From the NCBI RefSeq assembly GCF_004004565.1, contig NZ_SACM01000001.1, positions 682,001 through 746,000 of the forward strand: DNA of 64,000 nucleotides, in the 5' to 3' direction. This stretch comes from Inhella crocodyli (GTDB lineage: Bacteria > Pseudomonadota > Gammaproteobacteria > Burkholderiales > Burkholderiaceae_C). The position numbers were made by a program, and so were the translations under genes. Below the pieces are notes generated by a model. It was given only the letters and a program-made list of their open reading frames with translations. It ran no database searches and was not told where the DNA came from. The first letter of the stretch is position 1. Every line of letters starts with the position of its first letter. Of this stretch, positions 51,801-62,236 are shown one piece after another.

Positions 51801-51816
51801 GCGTTGAGCGCTCCGT

Positions 51817-51987
51817 TCAGACGGGGGCCGGTGGCAGCCGGTCTTCGGCGGGCGTGTCCACCGGCTGGACTTCGGGCTCGCTCCCGGCCGCCGCCTGGTG
51901 GGCCTTGCGCTGCGCCTTGTCGGCTTTCTTCTGTTTCTTTTGCAGCTCGCGCTGGCGCTTTTCGAACGAGTAATTTGGTTTGGCCAC
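51817..51987 (-). CDS. Small conserved basic protein of unknown function
   Basis: A 56-residue protein starting with GTG behind a perfect AGGAGG. The N-terminus reads AKPNYSFEKRQRELQKK; about half is lysine/arginine-rich and probably one helix, followed by an acidic/proline tail. Very similar small proteins are widespread in proteobacteria and are annotated only as hypothetical. The charged helix suggests RNA or nucleoid contact, which is speculation. It lies between the VOC gene (78 bases upstream) and the phospholipase-like gene. Confidence 0.8.
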   Translation of the reverse strand: MAKPNYSFEKRQRELQKKQKKADKAQRKAHQAAAGSEPEVQPVDTPAEDRLPPAPV

Positions 51988-52065
51988 GGGGCCTCCTGTC
52001 TTGGGGTTCAGGGGCCACCATACCCCTTGGGGTGGCGCGGCGGCGCCACAGCGTGTGTGCTGGGG

Positions 52066-52530
52066 TCAGCGCAGCGCGTCGCGAACCTCGGCGGGGGCTT
52101 GGACCAATTCGATCAGCACGCCCTCGCCGCCGATTGGGAACTGCTCGTTGCCTTTGGGGTGCACGAAGCAAATGTCATGGCCGGCCGCGCCGCGGCGGAT
52201 CCCACCCGGCGCGAAGCGCAGGCCTTGGGCTTCGAGCCATTGCACGGCAGCGGGCAGGTCGTCCACCCACAGGCCCACGTGGTTCAGCGGCGTGGTGTGC
52301 ACGGCCGGCTTCTTGTCGGGGTCCAGCGGCTGCATCAGGTCCACCTCGACCGCGTGCGCGCCCCGACCCAGCGTCAGGATGTCCTCGTCGACGTTTTCGC
52401 GCTCGCTCTGGAAGGTGCCGGTCACCGGCACGCCCAGCAAGTCGACCCACAAGGTCTTGAGGCGCTGCTTGTCCAAGCCGCCGATGGCGATTTGCTGCAG
52501 GCCGAGGATGCGAAAGGGACGGTCGCTCAT
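52066..52530 (-). CDS. VOC (glyoxalase) superfamily protein, candidate methylmalonyl-CoA epimerase
   Basis: A 154-residue protein with two beta-alpha-beta-beta-beta modules. The second module has the family ligand pattern [10 protein letters not shown] (histidine) and [10 protein letters not shown] (glutamate), as in methylmalonyl-CoA epimerase. In the first module the usual histidine is replaced by glutamine ([10 protein letters not shown]), so the metal site is atypical. It is last in the propionyl-CoA operon and overlaps the FAD monooxygenase gene (ATGA). No other epimerase candidate is in the operon, which supports the assignment by context; a lactoylglutathione-lyase-like role is the alternative. 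Confidence 0.72.
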   Translation of the reverse strand: MSDRPFRILGLQQIAIGGLDKQRLKTLWVDLLGVPVTGTFQSERENVDEDILTLGRGAHAVEVDLMQPLDPDKKPAVHTTPLNHVGLWVDDLPAAVQWLEAQGLRFAPGGIRRGAAGHDICFVHPKGNEQFPIGGEGVLIELVQAPAEVRDALR

Positions 52531-53764
52531 GGCGGGCTCCAAGGGTTGTTCGAGAGGTCGAGGCGGCCCCAGAGCCACCCGGTTTTCATGCCGCTCAGGG
52601 TGGCCACGTTTTGGCCGTGGAACCAAGGCAGTTGCCCCACCGGTCCCATGAGGGCATCGCGCAGGGCGGGCAGCAGGCGCTGGTGGGACTGGAACATCGG
52701 CGTCAGCCAGCGGCTGGCCTGCCCGTAGTAGCGCAGGTGGGCGCGGCGGGCCTGGGCAAAGCGGGCCAGCAGCTCGGGCCAGGGCGCCTGCGGATGCGCG
52801 CGGCGGGTTTGCGCCAGCACCTGCGCATCGATCAAGGCCATGTTGGCCCCCTGCCCCAGCTGCGGGCTCATGCCATGCGCGGCGTCGCCGATGGCCAGCA
52901 CCGCGCCACGGTGCGTCGGGTGCAAGCGCACGTCGGCGTAGCGCGCTGGCCGCAGTTGGTGGGCGTCGGTCAAGCCATCGAGCAAGGGCGACACCCAGGG
53001 GAGCAGCTCGACCAACGGGCGCTTCCAAGCCGCCAAGTCCAGCCGGTCCAGGTCGGGCATCTCGGCCAGGGGCAGGCTCCAGAACAGGTTGATGCCGGGC
53101 GCACTGCCGGCGTCGCTGCCCCAGGCGCGCCCCACGGGCATCAGGCCCAGCATCTGCCGCGCGCCGCGAAAACGCTGGCGCAGTTCGATGGCGGGAAAGC
53201 CAGTGGGTGCCGGCAGCACCGTCCACAAGGCCCCCCAAGGGAAGGGATCGGCCCGCACGCGGCCGTGCCCGGCCACCAGCTGAGACCGCAGGCGAGAAAA
53301 GCTGCCATCGGCCAAGAGCACGGCCTCGAAGCGGCCCAGGTCGGCCCCACCCTCGCCGTGAAGGCGCACGCCTTCGGGGGTGTCCGTCCAGCCCGTGACC
53401 GTGGCGCCGCAATGCCAGGGCACGCCCAGGGCCCGCAGGCGCTGCCACAGCAGGCCCATCAGCACACCGCGCTGCAAGCCCAGTCCGTAGGCCTCGGGGG
53501 CGAAGCGGCTGTAGCGAAGGTGGAGCACGGTGCGCCCGCTGGCGGTGTCCCCGTGCAGGCGGTCGAGCCGAGCGCCATGCGCCAAGGCCCCGTCCAACAG
53601 CCCCAGGTGCGCCAGCACCTGCTGCCCCGTGGGCTGCAGCAGCAAACCGGCCCCGATGGGCTGGGGGTCGGCCACCGTCTCGAAGACGGTGACCGGCACG
53701 CCCAACTGCGCCAGCCCGATGGCCGCCGCCGTGCCGGCGACGCCCGCGCCAACGACCGCGACGC

Positions 53765-53768
<4 letters not shown>
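52527..53768 (-). CDS. FAD-dependent aromatic-type monooxygenase
   Basis: A 413-residue flavoprotein of the PHBH/UbiH class. [21 protein letters not shown] is the ADP-binding fold; the second motif is [15 protein letters not shown] (DG type) and [24 protein letters not shown] is the ribityl-binding GD motif. The best start is TTG at 53768, which overlaps the pccA stop (TTGA). The substrate is unknown. Its coupling to propionyl-CoA carboxylase and the VOC gene is odd, since the pathway needs no monooxygenase; it may act on a side product or simply be a passenger. Confidence 0.83.
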
Positions 53769-55789
<2,021 letters not shown>

Positions 55790-55816
<27 letters not shown>

Positions 55817-55940
55817 GCTGGCCTCCCGGGGTGAACTCGCCTGCACCGCCGGCTTCGCCGTCGGTCATGCCATTTGTTGCTGGCGCAACCGCGCCTCCGG
55901 CGCGAACGCCACCGTTGGCGATGAGGATCTTTTTGAACAT
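55790..55940 (-). repeat. 27-bp direct duplication of the pccA 5' end
   Basis: The bases 55914-55940 and 55790-55816 are 24/27 identical and both encode FKKILIAN after a start codon (ATG upstream, GTG at pccA). All three differences are transitions, and outside the start codon they are synonymous. A 97-base spacer (55817-55913), rich in short GC hairpins such as GGCGCGGTTGCGCC, separates them. Confidence 0.85.
55809..55940 (-). CDS. Putative 43-residue leader ORF coupled to pccA
   Basis: An ATG with GGAGAGG upstream, 10 bases after the pccB stop, opens a 43-codon frame starting MFKKILIAN, a copy of the PccA N-terminus, then a glycine/alanine-rich tail. Its TAA overlaps codons 2-3 of pccA, so ribosomes ending here could restart at the pccA GTG. 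It is probably a relic of the duplication that now works as a translational leader. The peptide itself is unlikely to have a function, and whether it is translated is unknown. Confidence 0.4.
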
Positions 55941-55950
55941 GGTCCTCTCC

Positions 55951-57475
<1,525 letters not shown>

Positions 57476-57483
<8 letters not shown>

Positions 57484-58447
57484 GGGGGGTGTTCCTCAAA
57501 AACAGGGTCAACAGGTCGCGGGCGGCGGTGCTGGCGGCCAGTGTGCCGGCGCGCACCGCTTGCTCCAGCCCGGGTAAACGCGCCGCCACGGCGGCGTGGT
57601 CGTGGAAGGCCTGCTGCAGGCCAGCCTGGATGCGCTCGTGCAGCCAGGCGATGTCTTGTCGGTGCCGCCGCGCGTCGCGGTCCTGCGCCGCTTGCTGGCG
57701 CTGCACGGCCTGCCACACCTCGGCCACGCCCTGGCCGGTGAGGCTGCTGGCCTGCAGCACTTCCACCGGTGCCGACGCGCCATGCGCTTGGCCGTGCAGT
57801 CGCAAGCTGGACACGATGTGCACCTGCGCCCGCATGGCCGCGGCGGCATCGAGGTCGGCCTTGTGGATGACCACCAGGTCGGCCAACTCCATCACCCCGC
57901 GCTTGATGGCTTGGAGTTCGTCACCGGCATTGGGCAACTGCAGCAAGCAGAAGCAATCGGTCATGCCGGCCACCGCCACCTCGCTCTGGCCCACGCCCAC
58001 GGTTTCGACGATCACCACGTCGTAGCCGGCGGCCTCGACGATGCGAATGAGTTCCCGCGTGTGGCTGGCCACGCCACCCAAGACGCCGCGGCTGGGGCTG
58101 GGGCGGATGAAGGCGGCCTCTTGCACCGACAGGCGCTCCATGCGCGTCTTGTCGCCCAAGATGGAGCCGCCCGACAGGCTGCTGCTGGGGTCCACGGCGA
58201 GCACGGCCACGCGGTGGCCTTGCTGGATCAGGTGCAGACCCAGGGCTTCGATGAAACTGCTCTTGCCGACCCCGGGCACGCCGCTCAGGCCCAAACGCAC
58301 CGCGCCGCCGCTGTGCGGCAGGCAGGCGGTGAGCAGGGCATCGGCCTGGGCACGGTGGGCCGGCAGGCTGCTTTCCAGCAGGGTGATGGCCTTGGCCAGG
58401 GCGCGGCGGCCTGCCGGGCCGCCTTGGCGCAGGGCGTCCACGCTCAT
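57476..58447 (-). CDS. meaB: Methylmalonyl-CoA mutase-associated GTPase (MeaB/ArgK)
   Basis: A 323-residue G3E-family GTPase. The P-loop is GVPGVGKSS (56-64), followed by [46 protein letters not shown] (switch III region) and VIHKADLD for guanine recognition. It guards cofactor loading and repairs B12-inactivated mutase. It lies one gene after mcm, joined to the GNAT gene by ATGA. Confidence 0.95.
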
Positions 58448-58884
58448 CGTGCGGGCTCCCAGCGGTAGCGGGTGTCGATGTCTTGCACGGCCAAAACCCT
58501 GAAACCGTGGCGTTGGTAAAAGCGGTTGGCGTCGCTGCCTTGCAAGGCTTCCAGTTCGACGGCCACGCCAGCGGCCGCGGCTTCGCTCTGCACGCTGTCC
58601 AGCGCCCACCGGCCCAGGCCTTGGCCCTGGTGCCCGGGGGCGATGTAGAGGTGCTGCACGTGCCAGGGGTCGCGCTCGCGGTGCACGGTCAGCAGGCCGA
58701 CCCGTTCCCCAGCGACTTCGATCCACCGCATGGCGGCCGGATGGAACTGCCCGGCGAAGCGCTCGCGCGCCCGCGTCAAGTCGAATCGGCCCAGCGCCTC
58801 CAGCGAGGGTCGCATGGCGGCCACTCGCAAGGCCAGCAGGGCCTCGAAGTCCTCCGCCTGCACGGCGGCGAACGCCAAGCTCAT
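58444..58884 (-). CDS. GNAT-family N-acetyltransferase
   Basis: A 146-residue acyltransferase. The acetyl-CoA loop is [20 protein letters not shown] (Q-x-x-G-x-G/A pattern), and the C-terminal [21 protein letters not shown] is typical of small GNAT proteins. It overlaps mcm upstream and meaB downstream (both ATGA), so it is made in step with the mutase. The substrate is unknown; acylation of a pathway enzyme using an acyl-CoA of the pathway is a possible role but only inference. Confidence 0.83.
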   Translation of the reverse strand: MSLAFAAVQAEDFEALLALRVAAMRPSLEALGRFDLTRARERFAGQFHPAAMRWIEVAGERVGLLTVHRERDPWHVQHLYIAPGHQGQGLGRWALDSVQSEAAAAGVAVELEALQGSDANRFYQRHGFRVLAVQDIDTRYRWEPAR

Positions 58885-61046
58885 GCGGCGCCCACGGCCT
58901 CGCGGATGTGCTTCAGCACGTCCCGCGCGCTGTCGGGGATGGGGGTGCCAGGGCCGTAAATGCCCTTCACGCCCTGGGCGTAGAGGAAGTCGTAGTCCTG
59001 CTGCGGGATCACGCCGCCCACGAACACGATGATGTCGTCGGCGCCCTGCTTCTTGAGCTCGGCAATGATGGCCGGCACCAGGGTCTTGTGGCCCGCGGCC
59101 AGGGTGGACACGCCCACGGCGTGCACGTCGTTTTCGATGGCCTGGCGGGCGCACTCCTCGGGCGTTTGGAACAGGGTGCCGATGTCCACGTCGAAGCCCA
59201 GGTCGGCAAAGGCCGTGGCCACCACCTTGGCGCCGCGGTCGTGCCCGTCTTGGCCCAGCTTGGCGATCATCACGCGCGGTCGGCGGCCGTGCTGGCCCTC
59301 AAAGCCGGCCACCTCGGCCTGCAAGGCCTGCCACTCGTCGGGCGCCGTGTAGGCGCCGGCGTACACGCCGCTCACCTTGTGGATGTCCGCGCGGTGGCGG
59401 CCGTAAACCGTTTCGAGTGCATCGCTCACCTCCCCCACCGTGCAGCGCACGCGCATGGCTTGAATCGACAGCGCCAGCAGGTTGCCCTCGCCCGAGCGGG
59501 CGGCCTCGGTCAGCGCGGCCAATGCGGCTTGCACCGCGGCGGCGTCGCGCGTAGCCTTGATCTGGGCCAGGCGCGCCACCTGCTGCTCGCGCACCTTGAC
59601 GTTGTCGACCTCCAGCACGTCGACGGGGTCTTCCTTGGCCAGCTTGTACTTGTTGACGCCGACGATCACGTCGGCCCCGCTGTCGATGCGGGCCTGCTTC
59701 TGCGCCGCGCTGGCCTCGATCTGCAGCTTGGCCCAACCGCTGGCCACGGCCTGGGTCATGCCGCCTTGGCCTTCCACCTCTTCGATGATCGACCACGCCT
59801 TGTCGGCCAGCTCCTGCGTCAGCTTTTCCATCATGTAGCTGCCGGCCCAGGGGTCGACGACGCTGGTGATGTGCGTTTCCTCTTGCAGGATGAGCTGGGT
59901 GTTGCGGGCGATGCGGCTGGAAAACTCGGTCGGCAGCGCGATGGCCTCGTCGAAGCTGTTGGTGTGCAGGCTTTGCGTGCCGCCGAACACCGCCGCCATA
60001 GCTTCCACGGTCGTGCGAACGATGTTGTTGTACGGGTCTTGCGCCGTCAGGCTCCAGCCGCTGGTTTGGCAGTGGGTGCGCAGCATCAGGCTCTTCGGGT
60101 CCTTCGCCCCGAAGTCGCCCATGATCCGGCTCCACAGCAGGCGGGCCGCCCGCAGCTTGGCCACTTCCAAGTAGAAGTTCATGCCGATGGCGAAGAAGAA
60201 GCTCAGGCGGGGTGCAAACGCGTCCACCGCCAAGCCGCGCTTCATGGCCGTGCGCACGTACTCCATGCCGTCGGCCAGGGTGAAGGCAAGCTCCAGCGCC
60301 TGGTTGGCGCCGGCTTCTTGCATGTGATAGCCGCTGATCGAGATGCTGTTGAACTTCGGCATCTCGGCGGCGGTGTGGGCCATGATGTCCGCCACGATCC
60401 GCATGCTGGGCGCCGGCGGGTAGATGTAGGTGTTGCGGACCATGAACTCCTTGAGGATGTCGTTCTGGATGGTCCCGCTCAGCTTGGCGCTGGGCACGCC
60501 CTGCTCCTCCCCGGCCACCACGTAGGCCGCCAGCACCGGCAGCACGGCGCCGTTCATGGTCATGCTGACCGAGACCTGGTCCAGCGGGATGCCGTCGAAC
60601 AAGATCTTCATGTCTTCGACCGAATCGATGGCCACGCCGGCCTTGCCGACATCGCCCACCACGCGCGGGTGGTCGCTGTCGTAGCCGCGGTGCGTGGCCA
60701 GGTCGAAGGCCACGCTCACGCCTTGGCCGCCGGCGGCCAGGGCCTGGCGGTAGAAGGCATTGCTCTCCTCGGCGGTGGAAAAGCCGGCGTACTGGCGGAT
60801 GGTCCAGGGCCGCACGGCGTACATCGTGGCCTGGGGCCCGCGCAGAAACGGCGCGAAGCCAGGCAAGGTGTCGGCGTGGGGAAGCCCGGCCAGATCGGCC
60901 GCCGTGTACAGCGGCTTGACCCGCAAGCCCTCCGGGGTCACCCAAGTCAACGCGCCCACGTCCCCACCCGGGGCCGATTTGGCGGCCGCCTTCTCCCATT
61001 GGCTCAAGGTCGGGGCGGCGGTTTCAGCGGGTTTCTTGTCGGTCAT
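58881..61046 (-). CDS. mcm: Methylmalonyl-CoA mutase (single-chain, B12-dependent)
   Basis: A 721-residue homodimer-type mutase. The TIM-barrel N-domain has [22 protein letters not shown] (landmark [10 protein letters not shown]), [29 protein letters not shown] and [15 protein letters not shown]. The C-terminal B12 domain has [15 protein letters not shown], with the cobalt-ligating histidine in DGHDRG, then [12 protein letters not shown]. It converts methylmalonyl-CoA to succinyl-CoA. The start is the ATG at 61046. It is the first gene of the seven-gene propionate operon, divergent from a GntR gene. Confidence 0.97.
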   Translation of the reverse strand: MTDKKPAETAAPTLSQWEKAAAKSAPGGDVGALTWVTPEGLRVKPLYTAADLAGLPHADTLPGFAPFLRGPQATMYAVRPWTIRQYAGFSTAEESNAFYRQALAAGGQGVSVAFDLATHRGYDSDHPRVVGDVGKAGVAIDSVEDMKILFDGIPLDQVSVSMTMNGAVLPVLAAYVVAGEEQGVPSAKLSGTIQNDILKEFMVRNTYIYPPAPSMRIVADIMAHTAAEMPKFNSISISGYHMQEAGANQALELAFTLADGMEYVRTAMKRGLAVDAFAPRLSFFFAIGMNFYLEVAKLRAARLLWSRIMGDFGAKDPKSLMLRTHCQTSGWSLTAQDPYNNIVRTTVEAMAAVFGGTQSLHTNSFDEAIALPTEFSSRIARNTQLILQEETHITSVVDPWAGSYMMEKLTQELADKAWSIIEEVEGQGGMTQAVASGWAKLQIEASAAQKQARIDSGADVIVGVNKYKLAKEDPVDVLEVDNVKVREQQVARLAQIKATRDAAAVQAALAALTEAARSGEGNLLALSIQAMRVRCTVGEVSDALETVYGRHRADIHKVSGVYAGAYTAPDEWQALQAEVAGFEGQHGRRPRVMIAKLGQDGHDRGAKVVATAFADLGFDVDIGTLFQTPEECARQAIENDVHAVGVSTLAAGHKTLVPAIIAELKKQGADDIIVFVGGVIPQQDYDFLYAQGVKGIYGPGTPIPDSARDVLKHIREAVGAA

Positions 61047-61152
61047 GGTCGGCCTTGGGGCGGTCGGGCAAGGGATCGCGGCGACCCGCGTTCCCTGATG
61101 AGGGGACCCGCGAAGCGCCATTTGTTGTGCGGTGCATCATAGCGTCCGCGTT

Positions 61153-61168
61153 ATTCATAATTATGAAT
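61153..61168. promoter_or_regulatory. Perfect 16-bp palindrome, likely GntR operator
   Basis: ATTCATAATTATGAAT is a perfect dyad in an AT-rich island 107 bases upstream of mcm and 102 bases upstream of the GntR gene. On the minus strand it overlaps a plausible promoter (TAGTCA, 16 bases, TATGAA). It is the best candidate site for the FadR-type regulator encoded to the right. Confidence 0.65.
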
Positions 61169-61269
61169 TCAAAACTGACTACACTCTGACACCATCGGCC
61201 CACGATGCCAGGGCGCAGCGCCCATGCTGCGCCGGCCCTGGCCGCCTGTCCATCCGCCCTGCCCCCACC

Positions 61270-61914
61270 ATGCCCGCCGCCCCACTCGCCCCGCGCGCCC
61301 TCTACCTGGAGGTGGCCGAGCACGTTCGCCAGCGGATCTTTGGGCGGCAGCTGGAGCCAGGCGCCTGGATCGACGAGCAAGCCCTGTGCGCCGAGCTCGG
61401 CATCAGCCGAACGCCCCTGCGCGAAGCCCTCAAGGTGCTGGCCGCCGAAGGCCTGGTGACCATGAAGGTGCGACGCGGCGCCTACGTGACCGAAATGAGC
61501 GAGCGCGACGTGCGCGAGGCCTATCAATTGCTGGCCCTCTTGGAGAGCGACGCCGCCGCCGAGCTGGCCGCGCGCGCCACCGAGGCCGAATTGGCAGAGC
61601 TGCAAGGCCTGCACGAGCAGCTAGAGCGCAGCGTGCACCAGCGCGACGCCTTCTTCGCCGCCAACGAGCGCTTCCACCTGCGCCTGTTGGAGCTGGAAGG
61701 CAACCGCTGGCGGCTGCACATGGTGACCGATTTGCGCCGGCTCATGAAGCTCAACCGGCACCACAGCCTGTTCCAGCAAGGGCGCCTGGCGGAATCCCTG
61801 GAAGAGCACCGCCAATTGATGGCCGCGCTCGCCCAACGCGACCCCGCGCGGGCCGCTCAAGTGGCCCGCCAGCACTTCGACAACGGCATACAGGCCGCGC
61901 GACCGGCGTCCTGA
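61270..61914 (+). CDS. GntR-family (FadR/FCD) transcriptional regulator
   Basis: A 214-residue regulator. The winged helix spans about 8-75 (LYLEVAEHVRQRIFGRQLEPG, CAELGISRTPLREALKVLAAEGLV). The all-helical FCD effector domain follows (about 85-205), with ANERFHLRLLELEGNRW and EEHRQLMAALAQRDPARAAQVARQHF carrying the metal-ligand histidines. It is divergent from mcm with a perfect palindrome between them, so it probably represses the propionyl-CoA operon in response to a pathway acid or CoA ester. The start is the ATG at 61270, since upstream residues lack homology. Confidence 0.92.
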   Translation: MPAAPLAPRALYLEVAEHVRQRIFGRQLEPGAWIDEQALCAELGISRTPLREALKVLAAEGLVTMKVRRGAYVTEMSERDVREAYQLLALLESDAAAELAARATEAELAELQGLHEQLERSVHQRDAFFAANERFHLRLLELEGNRWRLHMVTDLRRLMKLNRHHSLFQQGRLAESLEEHRQLMAALAQRDPARAAQVARQHFDNGIQAARPAS

Positions 61915-62236
61915 ACGGCCCGGCGCAAAAACCCTGGCGCCTCGGCATTACGCCGCATTACGCCGGACTTCACCGCCCTGTTGTGCCGATTGGCCTTCGC
62001 CCCGCGACCTAGCATCCCTGCGAGGGACCTTGGGGGGCCCACGTCCGGGCAAACCCTCATACCGGTTTGACAAGGACGTGCCCGGGTGTGACAAACGCCC
62101 AAGGCCGAGCCTCAAGTTCCAGAAAAAGTAACCGAAAGCCCGAAGACGATGGCCCGTTGAAGGGGTGCGCATTCGCTTGTGCGCCTTCGCAGCAGCCCCG
62201 AAGAACGGCAACCCACACTGAACAAGTGAGCGCACC
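61915..62236. other. 322-base intergenic region, no gene recognised
   Basis: No convincing gene, tRNA or known riboswitch is visible. It holds a tandem 10-bp repeat GCATTACGCC (61945-61964) and two TTTGACA/TGTGACA-like stretches (about 62066 and 62088). It is less GC-biased around 62100-62140 (AGAAAAAGTAACC). A promoter for the repeat-protein gene must lie here, but no clear -35/-10 pair can be named. The ribosome-binding site before 62237 is weak. Confidence 0.5.

Noticed and set aside
58908-61142. 744-codon plus-strand open frame
   Set aside because: It is antisense to methylmalonyl-CoA mutase, whose motifs and overlaps are unambiguous.
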